Part shown: positions 42,586 to 53,333 of the stretch, in pieces | Position numbering within the stretch: the first letter of the stretch is position 1 | Layout of the letters: every line of letters begins with the position of its first letter | Assembly: GCF_014644295.1 (NCBI RefSeq) | Contig: NZ_BMKK01000006.1 | Span: forward strand, 248,001 to 312,000 | Length of the DNA stretch: 64,000 bases | Source of the DNA: Emticicia aquatilis | GTDB taxonomy: Bacteria; Bacteroidota; Bacteroidia; Cytophagales; Spirosomataceae | Direction of reading: 5' to 3' | The notes under the pieces: generated by a model | Seen by the model: only the letters and a program-made list of their open reading frames with translations | Databases searched by the model: none | Told to the model about the DNA's origin: nothing | Program-made: the position numbers and the translations under genes

Positions 42586-43062
42586 TTAAAAAGCCAGCAT
42601 TTTTATCGCCGTTATCGCCGCCTCATCGCCTTTGTTTCCGTGAACTCCGCCCGCACGGTCGAGAGCTTGCTGTTGGTTATTTGGGGTTAAAACTCCAAAG
42701 ATAACTGGCTTATTGTATTTCAATGAAACGTTGGTCAATCCTTGTGCTACTGCATGGTTGATATAATCATTGTGCTTGGTTTCACCTTGAATCACGCATC
42801 CGATGGCAATAACTGCATCAATATCGGCTTTTTGTGCGAAAACCTGCGAACCAAAACTTAACTCATAACTCCCTGGTACATTGGCTCTTACGATATTTTC
42901 GGCTTTTACACCATTTTCTATGAGCGTTTTGTATGCACCTTCAAAAAGAACTTCGGTCACTTCGGTATTCCATTCGGCAACAATAATTGCAAAACGTTTT
43001 TGACTTACATCTGGCAAACCAGCGGTACTGAACTCACTTAAATTTTTATTAGCTGACGACAT
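42586..43062 (-). CDS. ribH: 6,7-dimethyl-8-ribityllumazine synthase
   Basis: A 158-residue lumazine synthase, the penultimate step of riboflavin synthesis. Diagnostic pieces are FAIIVAEWNTEVTEVLFEGA, VPGSYELSFGSQ, IAIGCVIQGETKHNDYI with the catalytic histidine, PVIFGVLTPNNQQQA and the C-terminal GNKGDEAAITAIKM. The enzyme forms a pentamer or 60-mer capsid. Other rib genes are not adjacent. A terminator separates it from the TPR gene upstream, and the SRPBCC gene follows almost without gap. Confidence 0.96.
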   Translation of the reverse strand: MSSANKNLSEFSTAGLPDVSQKRFAIIVAEWNTEVTEVLFEGAYKTLIENGVKAENIVRANVPGSYELSFGSQVFAQKADIDAVIAIGCVIQGETKHNDYINHAVAQGLTNVSLKYNKPVIFGVLTPNNQQQALDRAGGVHGNKGDEAAITAIKMLAF

Positions 43063-43081
43063 GTTTTTTTCGGGATAAATT

Positions 43082-43117
43082 AAAAAAAGGGATAAACCTA
43101 CTTCGGCTTATCCCTTT
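43082..43117 (-). terminator. Rho-independent terminator after the TPR gene
   Basis: On the minus strand AAAGGGATAA pairs with TTATCCCTTT (plus 43108-43117 and 43086-43095), followed by a T run. Confidence 0.88.
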
Positions 43118-43146
43118 GATTATATTTTTGTTGCATAACCAAGTTC

Positions 43147-43842
43147 TTACTCGCCGACGGTGCCTTCGAGTTTGGATTTATATTTCTTGGCGTTACCAAT
43201 TTCTGTTGATTCTGGGTATTTTTCGATAATTTGGCTATATACGCTAACTGCTTCTTTATTATTTTTAGCAGCTTCGTAGGCAGTAGCTAATTTCATCAAA
43301 TATACTGGTGTGAAAGTTTTGTTTGGTTGATAATCAGCTGCTTTCTTGTAGTAAGTAATAGCATCTTCAACGCTTTTCTTTTCCATATAAGCATCACCAA
43401 TCAAAGCATACGCTCTTGCTTGTACAAGGAGGTCGTTTGAGCTAAAACTTTTCAAATGCTCAATACCTTCATCGTATTTGCCTTGCTTTACCAATGCAAC
43501 ACCTGAATAGAAGTTTGCTAAATTTCCAGCTTTTGATGCACCGTAGTTATCAGCAATGGCCAATAAACCTTCATTACCACCTGTACCATTCAATGCTTGT
43601 TTCAATGAATCGGCCTCAAAGGCATAAACGGCGTTAAACATTGCTGCTTGTGCCTCTTCGTCTTGAGATTTTGTGTAATAGTTATATCCAACTACCCCTA
43701 ATACAACTGCCAAAATACCACCACCAATGATAGTTAGTAATTTTTGGTTGTTTTTCAAGAAACCTTCTGCTTTGTTGAATTCTTGTTGTAAAGCTTCTGG
43801 ACTTTCGATGATTTCAAGACCTGATTTTTCTTTTTTTGCCAT
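43147..43842 (-). CDS. TPR-repeat inner-membrane protein
   Basis: A 231-residue protein with a cytoplasmic N-terminus, one membrane helix at about 36-54 (LLTIIGGGILAVVLGVVGYNYY) and three to four tetratricopeptide units in the exported part (FYSGVALVKQGKYDEGIEHL, ARAYALIGDAYMEKKSVEDAITYYKKA, VYLMKLATAYEAAKNNKEAVSVYSQIIEKYP). The plan resembles YfgM-like proteins and related secretion helpers, but similarity is too general to name a function. A TAACTTTG box at 43960-43967 on the minus strand is a likely -7 element, giving a leader of about 110 bases. Confidence 0.85.
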   Translation of the reverse strand: MAKKEKSGLEIIESPEALQQEFNKAEGFLKNNQKLLTIIGGGILAVVLGVVGYNYYTKSQDEEAQAAMFNAVYAFEADSLKQALNGTGGNEGLLAIADNYGASKAGNLANFYSGVALVKQGKYDEGIEHLKSFSSNDLLVQARAYALIGDAYMEKKSVEDAITYYKKAADYQPNKTFTPVYLMKLATAYEAAKNNKEAVSVYSQIIEKYPESTEIGNAKKYKSKLEGTVGE

Positions 43843-44212
43843 TGTTTGATAGTGCGACTACCGCTTTAATTTATCGGATTTACTTGACTAATTAATTGAT
43901 AATCAAGTTTAATTTTCAAAAAATAATATTTCTACTTAACTCTAAAGTTTTTCGGAGTGCAAAGTTATGAAATTGATTTTGAACTTCTATAAATACTTTG
44001 ATAAAAATTATGCCAATAATCTCATTTTACCGAAAATATGTTTCAAAAATTGTGTTTTAGTGCCGCTACAAATCTTGATATTCGCTAAAATTATCATGAT
44101 TGTGGTCATACAGCATTAAGAAAACATTAAAGAGCGATAACCAACTAAACGACTTTTTGTTAACTTGCAATAGTTTTAATCATCAATAAACCTATTTTCT
44201 ACATTTCTATTT
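43843..44212. other. Gene-free divergent region between the TPR gene and the second SusC gene
   Basis: 370 AT-rich bases. The minus strand has TAACTTTG (43960-43967), a good match to TAnnTTTG, for the TPR gene, but no clear TTTG partner. The plus strand before SusC has TTTTTGTTAACTTGCAATAG near 44153-44172, which is only a weak promoter match. No ORF of note, repeat or stable hairpin was found. Confidence 0.5.
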
Positions 44213-47200
44213 ATGAAACACATTCTACGATGTTGGGTCGTGGCATTTTCTGTTTTGCTATATCAGCAAGCCTTAGCCCAAGAAAAATCAATCAGCGGAA
44301 CAATTACTTCTTCAGAAGATGGTTCAGTGATGCCAGGAGTAAGCATTTCGATAAAAGGCACATCGAAAGGTACATCATCTGATGGTAATGGTAAATACAA
44401 AATAACCGTTCCGCAAAATGCAACGTTAATTTTCAGCTTTTTGGGTTTCGAGACTCAAAGTGTAAAAGTGGGAAATCAGACTACTATCGACCTTGTACTT
44501 ACCTCTTCAGCCACTATGCTTACGGAAGTTGTGACCACCGCACAGGGTATCAAACAAGACCGCCGTACACTTGGATACTCAATTCAAGAGGTAAAAGGTG
44601 AAGATGTTGCCGAAACGCAAAGAACAAACTTCATGACTGCACTACAAGGTCGTGCCGCAGGTTTGAGCATGACATCAACCAGTGGACAGCCTGGAGCTTC
44701 CGTACAAATTCAATTACGTGGTGTGACTTCAATTGGAGGAAGCAACAGCCCGCTTTTTGTTGTTGATGGTTTACCGCTTGATAACCGTACATTTGGTCAA
44801 GGTGCTTTAGTAAGCGATGGCCCTAACCGTGGCAATGACTACATGAACCGTGCAGGGGAAATAAACCCACAAGACATTGAAACTATCACGGTTTTGAAAG
44901 GACCAGAGGCCGCAGCTCTCTACGGGCAAGATGGTGCATCAGGTGCAATTTTGATTACAACTAAAAAAGCTAAAAAGGGACGTCCAAGAATAGATTATAA
45001 CAACTCGTTTGGTTTCTCGCAAGTATATCGTACGCTCGAAACACAACAAGTATATAGTCGTGGTTTCAATGGTTCGCCTTCGGCAACGGCACTTTCGTTT
45101 TTTGGCCCAAAATATGGTTCAGAGTCAACGATTTATAATAATCTTGATAATTTCTACCAAACTGGTAAAACCCAAATTCATAATTTAGGTGTGCAAGGCG
45201 GTACAGATGCGGTCAGATACCGTTTTTCTACCACTTATACGAATCAAGGTGGCGTTGTACCGACTACAAAATATGAGCGTTTATCAATGATGCTCAAAGG
45301 AGATGCGGATATTAGTCCGAAATTAGATATTTCGACCTCTATTCAGTTCTTAAAATCACTTAACGTAAAGCCGATTCGTAGTGATGGTGGTTTTTATATT
45401 GGTTTGTTATCTTGGCCTGCTAATGATGATATCACAAACTGGCAAAACCCAGATGGTACTCGTCGTAGATTAATTTCTGATTCAGGCGAGCTTGACAACC
45501 CATTGTTTAACTTAAATCGTAACAAAAATCAAGACCGTTCTACTCGTACAATAGGACGTTTTGAGTTGAACTATAAACCAACTTCTTGGTTGAAATTTAC
45601 AGGACGTTTTGGTCCAGAATTTTATTCAACTTTAGGGAATTTCTTCGTACATCCTGAGTCTAACTTAGGTATTGGTCGTAAAGGTGCAATTGATAATTAC
45701 GTAGAAAATGGTCAACTCATTACAAGTAACTTATTAGCTTCGGTAAATAAGCAATTTGGTAAGTTTAAGTTCTCGACCCAAGTAGGTGGTGACGTGTATG
45801 ACAGCCGATACGAAGTAAATGCTTCTTATGGTGAGAAATTGTATATTTCTGACTTCAATAGCATCAATAATACTGACCCTACTACACAACGTGCAAAGTT
45901 GACACTTGTTCAACAACGACGTATGGGTGTGTTTGCACAAATGATGTGGAGTTATCAGAATTTGCTTAGTGTAACTGTTACTGGTCGTAACGACTGGTCT
46001 TCTACCCTACCTAAAGGCAATAACACGTATTTTTATCCTTCAATCAATACAGCATTTGAGTTTACTCAACTTCCTGCATTCAAAGAAATTCAATGGCTTA
46101 CCTTTGGTAAAATCAGAGCTTCTTATGCCGAAGTGGGTAAAGATGCACCGCCGTATAAAGTATTATCAAGCCTTACGCCTCAAACAACTACGGGTGGTGG
46201 TTTTGCTTATGGATTCTTTGGTGGAAACGAAAACCTTACACCAGAACGAGGAAAAAGCTTTGAAATTGGTACTGAATTATCATTCGTTCAAAACCGTTTT
46301 GGAATCAACGCTTCCTATTACCAACAAAATCGTTTTGCCCAAATCGTTACTCAACGTTTGAGCTACGGAACGGGCTTTATCTTCGGTTTATTGAATGGCG
46401 GCGATTTCTATAATAAAGGTGTAGAGGTTGAGTTGAAAGCAAACGCTATCAAGAAAACCGATTTTAACTGGGATATTCAACTTAACTTCACGAAACTTAA
46501 AACTGACGTTAAAAACCTTCCAGCGGGTGTTCCTGAATATTATAACTCTGATACTTGGCTATTTGGTAATGCTCGAGCGAGTGCTTTCGTTGGTGATTTG
46601 GAGAATTATTTCCGTAATATGAACCTTGATTATAACCAACGTGGAGCAGGAAGTGCTATGGCAATTGGTGGATACAGCTACTTGAGAAACCCGAAAGGTG
46701 ATATTTTGATAAACCCAAGCAGTGGTTTACCAATTATCAACGCTAACTTCTTACCGATTGGTGATAGAACTCCTGACTTTACGATTGGTTTGACCAATAA
46801 ATTTAGCTACAAAAACATCAACCTATCATTCTTGCTTGATATTCGTAAAGGTGGCGATGTATTTAATGGTAATGCTTTCTATATGTTCAGAAATGGTTTG
46901 AGCAGCAAATTCTTAGACCGTGAAACTCCAGTTGTATTTAAAGGTGTATTGAGAGATGGTCTCGAAAACTCTGATAACCCAACAACCAATACAATCCAAG
47001 TTTCGCCATTGTATCGTTCTGACTTCTTTACTTCACTTCCCGAGTCTGAATTTGTTGAAAAAGACATCAACTGGCTGAGAATGAGAGATATTACTTTATC
47101 ATATACATTCCCTGATAGAATCTTAAAACCACTGAAAGTATTCCGTTCGGCGGGCGTATTCGTAACAGGCACAGACTTATTTATGCTCACAAACTACACG

Positions 47201-47323
47201 GGTGCTGACCCTAACGTAAACGGTACAACTGCTACTTCGGGTGGTGCTGGTGCTGGTGGTTTCGACTACGGTACATTGGCTATGCCTCGTAATATTACTT
47301 TTGGTATTAAAGCTGGTTTTTAA
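44213..47323 (+). CDS. SusC/RagA-family TonB-linked outer membrane protein (second locus)
   Basis: A 1036-residue transporter. Signal peptide to about residue 23 (LYQQALAQ), regulatory domain (ISGTITSSEDGSVMPGVSISIKG; about 25-110), SusC signature TEVVTTAQGIKQDRRTLGYS, plug (PLFVVDGLPLD, VLKGPEAAALYGQDGASGA) and a barrel ending RNITFGIKAGF. It pairs with the SusD gene 36 bases downstream. No sigma/anti-sigma pair, hybrid sensor or glycosidase is adjacent, so the substrate and control are unknown; peptides and proteins are as likely as glycans. Confidence 0.95.
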   Translation: MKHILRCWVVAFSVLLYQQALAQEKSISGTITSSEDGSVMPGVSISIKGTSKGTSSDGNGKYKITVPQNATLIFSFLGFETQSVKVGNQTTIDLVLTSSATMLTEVVTTAQGIKQDRRTLGYSIQEVKGEDVAETQRTNFMTALQGRAAGLSMTSTSGQPGASVQIQLRGVTSIGGSNSPLFVVDGLPLDNRTFGQGALVSDGPNRGNDYMNRAGEINPQDIETITVLKGPEAAALYGQDGASGAILITTKKAKKGRPRIDYNNSFGFSQVYRTLETQQVYSRGFNGSPSATALSFFGPKYGSESTIYNNLDNFYQTGKTQIHNLGVQGGTDAVRYRFSTTYTNQGGVVPTTKYERLSMMLKGDADISPKLDISTSIQFLKSLNVKPIRSDGGFYIGLLSWPANDDITNWQNPDGTRRRLISDSGELDNPLFNLNRNKNQDRSTRTIGRFELNYKPTSWLKFTGRFGPEFYSTLGNFFVHPESNLGIGRKGAIDNYVENGQLITSNLLASVNKQFGKFKFSTQVGGDVYDSRYEVNASYGEKLYISDFNSINNTDPTTQRAKLTLVQQRRMGVFAQMMWSYQNLLSVTVTGRNDWSSTLPKGNNTYFYPSINTAFEFTQLPAFKEIQWLTFGKIRASYAEVGKDAPPYKVLSSLTPQTTTGGGFAYGFFGGNENLTPERGKSFEIGTELSFVQNRFGINASYYQQNRFAQIVTQRLSYGTGFIFGLLNGGDFYNKGVEVELKANAIKKTDFNWDIQLNFTKLKTDVKNLPAGVPEYYNSDTWLFGNARASAFVGDLENYFRNMNLDYNQRGAGSAMAIGGYSYLRNPKGDILINPSSGLPIINANFLPIGDRTPDFTIGLTNKFSYKNINLSFLLDIRKGGDVFNGNAFYMFRNGLSSKFLDRETPVVFKGVLRDGLENSDNPTTNTIQVSPLYRSDFFTSLPESEFVEKDINWLRMRDITLSYTFPDRILKPLKVFRSAGVFVTGTDLFMLTNYTGADPNVNGTTATSGGAGAGGFDYGTLAMPRNITFGIKAGF

Positions 47324-47359
47324 TTAAGGTTCTTCTGAAAAATAAAAGTTTTAGATAAA

Positions 47360-48868
47360 ATGAAAAAAATAAAAATACTCGCTCTACTTTTTCTAAGCCT
47401 TTGCTTAGGTAGTTGCGAAAAATATCTCGATATAAACCAAGACCCAAGCAACCCACAAGTTGCCGAAGGGCATGTTCTTTTGCCTGCTTTACTTCAAAGT
47501 ATGGTGCGTGGCGAAGCCTTTGATTCTCGTTATATTGGTCAATATATTCAAAACTGGCATATTTCATCGGCTGGTAACACTTGGGATAGACATGGATATG
47601 CCGCTGGTAGTGATGCCGCTGGCGAAAAATGGAGACAACACTATTATGCTCTCGGCCAAAACCTGTTGCTACAAATCAAAGATGGCGAAGAAAAAGGCAA
47701 ATGGGATTACTCTGGAGTAGCTAAAGCGATTCAAGCTTGGAGTTGGCAGTCAACTACCGATTATCATGGCGAAATGATTTTGAAAGAGATGTTTGAGCCA
47801 AATCGCTATATTTTTGACTACGATACTCAAGAAGAAATTTACGCTGAGGTTGTTCGTGTAGCTAATAATGCCCTGACTGACCTTAACCGTACAGATGGTA
47901 TTGTTTCAACGGCATCTTTGGCTCGTGGCGATTTGGTCTATAAAGGCGATCGTAGCAAATGGATTAAGTTTGTATATGGTGTTTTGGCAAGAAATGCTCA
48001 TCATTTAAGCAATAAAAGCACCTATAACCCTGATAAGGTAATTGAGTATGTCGATAAATCATTTGCAAGCAATGCCGACAACTTTAACGTACCCCACGCA
48101 GGAACAAGCTCAACCGATGCTAATTTCTTTGGCCCTACGCGTAATAATATGGGTAGTTACCGCCAAAGTGCTTACATCGTTGCTTTATTGGATGGAACAA
48201 TATTTAAAGGTGTAAAAGACCCTCGTTTGGCTCTTACACTTTCTCCTTCGGTTGATGGTGTTTATCGTGGTGTAAATACTACTTTTGGTGACCCTAACTC
48301 GGCAAATGCCAATACACGTATCCCTACGCTTTGGAATACCGTACCAGGCGTAACTGCTTTGACTGGAAAATATATGTTCCAAGATAAAATTGATTATCCG
48401 ATTTTGACTTACTCGGAATTGCAGTTTATCAAAGCTGAAGCTTTATTCAAAAAAGGAGACAGAGCAAAAGCTCTTGAAGCCTATAAGAATGGTATTACAG
48501 CACACATGAATTACGTGGGCGTAGCTGCTAAAGACCAAACTGATTATTTGGCAAGTGCCGCAGTTGTAAACGTAGCTGCTGATTTAAAGCTTAGCGATAT
48601 CATGACCCAAAAATACATTGCTCTTTGGGGAATTGGTTGCTTAGAATCTTGGGTTGATATGCGTCGTTATAATTATAGCAGTGATGTTTTCTTAGGCTTT
48701 ACATTGCCAGTGACTACGCAATTATCGGCTGATAATAATGGAAAACCAGCTCAACGTGTACGCCCAAGATATAACTCTGAGTATGTTTGGAATCGTAATT
48801 CGCTCGACTTAATCGGCGGAAATAACACCGATTACCATACTTATGAGCTATGGTTTAGTAAAAAATAA
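47360..48868 (+). CDS. SusD/RagB-family lipoprotein (second locus)
   Basis: A 502-residue surface lipoprotein with lipobox LGSC (Cys19) in MKKIKILALLFLSLCLGSC. The body shows SusD-like 2 features (DINQDPSNPQ, STTDYHGEMILKEMF, LTYSELQFIKAEALFKKGDRAKALEAYKNG, VRPRYNSEYVWN). It binds the cargo for the SusC pore upstream. A hairpin lies between this gene and the DUF4397 lipoprotein, suggesting a step in expression within one transcript. Confidence 0.93.
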   Translation: MKKIKILALLFLSLCLGSCEKYLDINQDPSNPQVAEGHVLLPALLQSMVRGEAFDSRYIGQYIQNWHISSAGNTWDRHGYAAGSDAAGEKWRQHYYALGQNLLLQIKDGEEKGKWDYSGVAKAIQAWSWQSTTDYHGEMILKEMFEPNRYIFDYDTQEEIYAEVVRVANNALTDLNRTDGIVSTASLARGDLVYKGDRSKWIKFVYGVLARNAHHLSNKSTYNPDKVIEYVDKSFASNADNFNVPHAGTSSTDANFFGPTRNNMGSYRQSAYIVALLDGTIFKGVKDPRLALTLSPSVDGVYRGVNTTFGDPNSANANTRIPTLWNTVPGVTALTGKYMFQDKIDYPILTYSELQFIKAEALFKKGDRAKALEAYKNGITAHMNYVGVAAKDQTDYLASAAVVNVAADLKLSDIMTQKYIALWGIGCLESWVDMRRYNYSSDVFLGFTLPVTTQLSADNNGKPAQRVRPRYNSEYVWNRNSLDLIGGNNTDYHTYELWFSKK

Positions 48869-48878
48869 GTCTTTCATT

Positions 48879-48906
48879 ACTCTTTTACCCCGAAAGGTAA
48901 AAGAGT
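48879..48906 (+). terminator. Hairpin between the SusD and DUF4397 genes
   Basis: ACTCTTTTACC (48879-48889) pairs perfectly with GGTAAAAGAGT (48896-48906). The T run after it is short, so it may be an attenuator or RNA stabiliser. Confidence 0.65.
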
Positions 48907-48921
48907 TTAATTATATTTAAA

Positions 48922-49728
48922 ATGAAGAAATACCTTTTATCAATAAGTTTATTATCAACGCTCTTTTTAGGAAGTTGTGGCGATGAAAATAGCTTCCTGA
49001 CAAATGTCGTTACGGCAGAAGGGGCTAAAGTTAAGTTCATTCATGCAGCACCCGATGCACCTGGGGTTGCAATTTTTGTCAATGATAAGAAAGTGTCAGG
49101 CTTACTGACAGTTGCACCCGCTACACCGGGGGTGATTACCTATGGAAGTGCTTTTCCAGCACAAGATTATGCCAATTTATCGGCAGGTGCGGCCAAAGTT
49201 TCGGTTACCACTCCAACGGCCAATAATGCTGTAATTCTTTCGGGCGATGTTAATCTCGAATCTGGCAAATTTTATACTGTAATCGCTACGGGTTTAGCAC
49301 CGACTTACGCCCCGATTGTGGTTCAAGATAATTTGCCTGCAATTTCTGGAAACAAAGTTTTCTTTAGAGTAATTAACCTTGTGGCAAATGCTGCTGATGC
49401 CGAAGTGTCAATTTTAGGTTCAGGTGCAGCTGCGGGAATAAAACCAAAAGAAGGTGGAGATAAGTTTATTGCTGTCGAACTACCAAATTATACCAGTGGT
49501 TCGGTAACTGTACCTATTGTGGTAAAACTCAACGGTACATCAACAGCAACCACAGAAGGTAGTATTACCGCTTCGCTGAATTTAACTATTACAGGCGTTA
49601 CCCCAGGCAGAGCTTACAGTATTATTACTCGTGGTTTGTTGGCAACACAAGCCAAAGATGGTACTGGAAAATTAGTAACTACTGCATCAAAATATGTGGC
49701 AGGTTTAACGTCTTACACTAATCGTTAA
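48922..49728 (+). CDS. DUF4397 lipoprotein
   Basis: A 268-residue lipoprotein with lipobox LGSC (Cys19). It contains two DUF4397 units, each an immunoglobulin-like beta sandwich: AKVKFIHAAPDAPGVAIFVND at about 35-125 and VFFRVINLVANAADAEVSIL at about 145-260. Family members are surface or periplasmic and of unknown function. Position 53 bases after the SusD gene indicates it belongs to the same uptake locus as a third surface component, comparable in place to SusE/SusF-like binding lipoproteins. A terminator closes the locus. Confidence 0.88.
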   Translation: MKKYLLSISLLSTLFLGSCGDENSFLTNVVTAEGAKVKFIHAAPDAPGVAIFVNDKKVSGLLTVAPATPGVITYGSAFPAQDYANLSAGAAKVSVTTPTANNAVILSGDVNLESGKFYTVIATGLAPTYAPIVVQDNLPAISGNKVFFRVINLVANAADAEVSILGSGAAAGIKPKEGGDKFIAVELPNYTSGSVTVPIVVKLNGTSTATTEGSITASLNLTITGVTPGRAYSIITRGLLATQAKDGTGKLVTTASKYVAGLTSYTNR

Positions 49729-49743
49729 GCCTTACTTTATAAC

Positions 49744-49781
49744 AAAAAGGCTGTCTTGAATAATTCGAGACAGCCTTTTTT
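49744..49781. terminator. Bidirectional terminator between the DUF4397 gene and secA
   Basis: AAAAAGGCTGTCT (49744-49756) pairs with AGACAGCCTTTTT (49768-49780), extended by TTGAA/TTCGA with a wobble. Confidence 0.93.
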
Positions 49782-49800
49782 ATGTATATCTATTGAGATT

Positions 49801-52800
49801 TTACTCAACCAAAACGGCTTTTCCTGCAATTACATCATCTTCTACGTTTTTGTACTTGATGTCACGTTTTACGGTACCATCTTTATACTGTACACTCACA
49901 CGTTGATTACGGTCGGCTATTTTTACGTTACGCAAAGGATTTAATTTTGCGGGAGCTTCTCCACCATCTTCATCGCTCGATTTATTGGTTTGAAGTTTTG
50001 GTGTTTCTACTTTTGGCGGAGCCATTTGTTGGAAACGAAGCTCTACGATACCCGCTTTCATCAAGAAGCTTACAGTATCAGCGTTTACTTTATTCAAGAA
50101 ATTTTTGAATAACTCAACGGCTTCAAATTTATAAATCAACAATGGGTCTTTTTGTTCGTAAGAAGCATTTTGCACCGATTGTTTCAAATCATCCATATCA
50201 CGGAGGTGTTCTTTCCATTCTTGGTCAATCACGCTCAACGAAATGTGTTTTTCGATTTCTTTAATCAATTCACGGCCTTCGCTATCAACGGCAGCTTTCA
50301 GATTACAATACAAACCAATATTTTGGTTGCCATCGCCCACAATTGCAATAAATGGCTCATCTACCAAAGCACGACGGTCTTTCAACACATTTTCCAAAAC
50401 TGGCAACATATTCTTACGAATTTCGTCGTTTTTGGCTTTGTAAGCTCTTTCTGCTTGCAAATAAAGTCTATCTACGAGTTTCGGATTCCCTTTCGTGAAT
50501 TCGCCACGAGCAATTTCTGGCTGAATGGCCAATTTTTGCATACAACGTAGCTCAAACTCATCGTAATTACCTTCGGCGTTCATCACGATGTCGCTGCAAG
50601 TATCATACAAGATATTAGCAATATCGAGTGAAAGACGGTCGCCGAAAAGGGCATTTCTACGACGTTTGTAAATCGTATCACGCTGAACGTTCATCACGTC
50701 ATCGTACTCAATCAAACGCTTACGAGTGCCGAAGTTATTTTCTTCTACTTTCTTTTGGGCTCTTTCAATCGAACTCGTAATCATTGAGTGCTGAATCACT
50801 TCACCCTCTTCCATACCCATTTTGTCCATTACGGAAGCGATACGGTCAGAACCAAACAAACGCATCAGTTGGTCTTCGAGCGATACAAAGAATTGCGAAG
50901 TTCCTGGGTCTCCCTGACGACCCGCACGACCACGTAATTGGCGGTCAACACGACGAGAATCGTGGCGTTCGGTACCGATAATTGCCAAACCACCAGCCGC
51001 TTTACTTTCGGCCGTTAGTTTAATATCCGTACCACGACCAGCCATGTTGGTTGCAATCGTCACAGTACCAGGCTTACCAGCTTCAGCAACGATATCAGCC
51101 TCACGTGCGTGTTGTTTGGCGTTCAATACTTGGTGTGGAATCTTACGAAGTGTAAGCATACGGCTCAAAATCTCAGAGTTTTCAACCGAAGTTGTACCAA
51201 CGAGAACAGGGCGACCAATATTTACTAACTCATTAATTTCTTCAACAACCGCATTATATTTTTCACGAACTGTTTTGTAAACTTTATCTTCTTGGTCTTT
51301 TCTTACGATTGCTCGGTTAGTAGGAATCGAAACCACATCTAATTTATAGATTTTCCAAAACTCGCCCGCTTCGGTTTCGGCCGTACCCGTCATACCAGCT
51401 AATTTGTGGTACATACGGAAATAGTTTTGAAGCGTAATTGTAGCATACGTTTGGGTTGAATCTTCAACTTTTACGTTTTCTTTTGCTTCAACTGCTTGGT
51501 GCAAACCATCTGACCAACGACGGCCATCCATGATACGACCCGTTTGCTCGTCAACAATCATTACTTTATTATCAATCACAACGTATTCTACGTCTTTTTC
51601 GAATAAAGTGTATGCTTTTAATAATTGATTGACAGCGTGGATACGCTCAGCTTTGGTTGAGTAATCACGAATTAACTCATCTTTTTTCAAGATTTTTTCT
51701 TGCTCATTTAGGTCTGATTTTGCGATGGCCGCCAAATCAACGCCTAAATCGGGCATTACAAAGAAGCTATGGTCTTCGCTTTCGCCTGTCAAGAAATCAA
51801 TACCTTTATCGGTTAGCTCAATTGAGTTATTTTTTTCATCAATAGTGAAATAAAGCGGAGCATCGGCTTCTGGCATTAATTTTTGGTTTTCTGCCAAGTA
51901 GATTGCCTCGGTTTCTTGCAACATCGCTTTCATTCCGAACTCCGAAAGGTATTTAATCAATGGTTTGTTTTTCGGTAAACCACGGAACGCACGGAATAAA
52001 GCTAAACCACCATCTTTTTTGTTTCCAGCTGCAATTAACTTTTTGGCTTCATTTAAATAGCCATTGGTCAATGCTTTTTGTGCTTCTACAATTCTCTGAA
52101 TACGTGGTTTTAAAGAAATAAACAATTCTTCGTCACCCGTGCGAGCCATTGGGCCACTGATAATCAAAGGTGTACGAGCATCATCAATCAAAACTGAGTC
52201 AACCTCATCGACCATTGCGTAGTGGTGTTCACGCTGTACGAGTTCTTCGGGGTCGTTTACCATGTTGTCACGTAGGTAATCGAAGCCAAATTCGTTGTTT
52301 GTTCCGTAACAAATTCCCGCACGATACGCAGCACGACGAGCGGCTGAGTTGGCAGGATATTTATCTATACACTCACAAGTGATGCCATTAAATTCAAAAA
52401 TTGGCCCCATCCACTCAGAGTCACGACGAGCCAAATAATCATTGACAGTTACGATATGTACGCCTTTTCCTGCTAAGGCATTCAAGAATGCTGGGAAAGT
52501 AGCCACCAATGTTTTACCTTCACCCGTAGCCATTTCCGAAATCTTACCTTTGTGAAGTGCCGCACCACCGATAATCTGAACATCGTAATGCACCATGTTC
52601 CAAGTCATCAAGTTTCCTGCCGCTACCCATTGGTTTTTCCAAATAGCTTTGTCGCCTTCAATCGTGATATGCGATTTTTTCATGGCCAACTCACGGTCGA
52701 GGTGAGTAGCCGTAACGGCGATTTCAGAATTTTCGGAAAAACGACGAGCAGTTTCTTTAACGATTGCAAAGGCTTTCGGAAGAATTTCTAACAAAACAAC

Positions 52801-53115
52801 TTCCAACTCTTTGTTACGCTCCAATTTCAAGGCATCAATTTTCTTGAAACTAACCTCTTTTTCGTCAACCTGCATATCAGGATTATTGTCGATTCCTTCT
52901 TTGAGGGCGTCAATCTGTTCGTCAATGTGCGAAAGTTTCTGAGCAATATAGTCTTGAAGTTCTTTAGTCTTAGCTCTAAATTCATCGTGCGAAAGGCTCG
53001 CAAGTTTTACGAATTCTTCGTTGGTGAGTTTTACGTAGGGTTGTAACTCTTTGTTATCTTTATCAGACTTCGTACCGAAAATCTGGCTGATACCTTTTGT
53101 TAAAAAATTAAGCAT
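49801..53115 (-). CDS. secA: Preprotein translocase ATPase SecA
   Basis: A 1104-residue SecA, longer than the 900-residue E. coli protein as is usual in Bacteroidota. Walker A is in [17 protein letters not shown], the DEAD-like Walker B in [19 protein letters not shown], then [24 protein letters not shown] and [18 protein letters not shown]. The extra length is mainly an insertion near residues 330-480. The C-terminus ends [16 protein letters not shown]; the cysteine-rich zinc tail (C-x-C-x8-C-H/C) found in many SecA proteins is not present. It drives post-translational export through SecYEG. Monocistronic, with a plausible promoter at 53177-53204. Confidence 0.97.
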   Translation of the reverse strand: MLNFLTKGISQIFGTKSDKDNKELQPYVKLTNEEFVKLASLSHDEFRAKTKELQDYIAQKLSHIDEQIDALKEGIDNNPDMQVDEKEVSFKKIDALKLERNKELEVVLLEILPKAFAIVKETARRFSENSEIAVTATHLDRELAMKKSHITIEGDKAIWKNQWVAAGNLMTWNMVHYDVQIIGGAALHKGKISEMATGEGKTLVATFPAFLNALAGKGVHIVTVNDYLARRDSEWMGPIFEFNGITCECIDKYPANSAARRAAYRAGICYGTNNEFGFDYLRDNMVNDPEELVQREHHYAMVDEVDSVLIDDARTPLIISGPMARTGDEELFISLKPRIQRIVEAQKALTNGYLNEAKKLIAAGNKKDGGLALFRAFRGLPKNKPLIKYLSEFGMKAMLQETEAIYLAENQKLMPEADAPLYFTIDEKNNSIELTDKGIDFLTGESEDHSFFVMPDLGVDLAAIAKSDLNEQEKILKKDELIRDYSTKAERIHAVNQLLKAYTLFEKDVEYVVIDNKVMIVDEQTGRIMDGRRWSDGLHQAVEAKENVKVEDSTQTYATITLQNYFRMYHKLAGMTGTAETEAGEFWKIYKLDVVSIPTNRAIVRKDQEDKVYKTVREKYNAVVEEINELVNIGRPVLVGTTSVENSEILSRMLTLRKIPHQVLNAKQHAREADIVAEAGKPGTVTIATNMAGRGTDIKLTAESKAAGGLAIIGTERHDSRRVDRQLRGRAGRQGDPGTSQFFVSLEDQLMRLFGSDRIASVMDKMGMEEGEVIQHSMITSSIERAQKKVEENNFGTRKRLIEYDDVMNVQRDTIYKRRRNALFGDRLSLDIANILYDTCSDIVMNAEGNYDEFELRCMQKLAIQPEIARGEFTKGNPKLVDRLYLQAERAYKAKNDEIRKNMLPVLENVLKDRRALVDEPFIAIVGDGNQNIGLYCNLKAAVDSEGRELIKEIEKHISLSVIDQEWKEHLRDMDDLKQSVQNASYEQKDPLLIYKFEAVELFKNFLNKVNADTVSFLMKAGIVELRFQQMAPPKVETPKLQTNKSSDEDGGEAPAKLNPLRNVKIADRNQRVSVQYKDGTVKRDIKYKNVEDDVIAGKAVLVE

Positions 53116-53176
53116 TTTATATTTCTTGTTCGTTAATTCTCTTTTTATGAAGTTTTACTGTTAACAAATACCTAAC

Positions 53177-53204
53177 CAAAGGTAAAAATCTGACAATATG
53201 TCAA
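53177..53204 (-). promoter_or_regulatory. Candidate secA promoter
   Basis: On the minus strand TTG (plus 53202-53204), 17 bases, then TACCTTTG (plus 53177-53184). The -7 box matches TAnnTTTG; spacing is slightly short. Leader about 55 bases. Confidence 0.55.
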
Positions 53205-53333
53205 GATTTTAGTGTCTGATTATCAGCATTTTATTTTTTAGACCTACAAATTTAACCTTTTATGGCAGTTTTATAACAAAAAATATGGCGGAATATTGCA
53301 GAAAGGAAATTTTATGAAGATTAAAAATTAAAA

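Noticed and set aside
47307-47567. 86-residue minus-strand ORF at the SusC-SusD junction
   Set aside because: It overlaps the SusD signal peptide region and has no homology.
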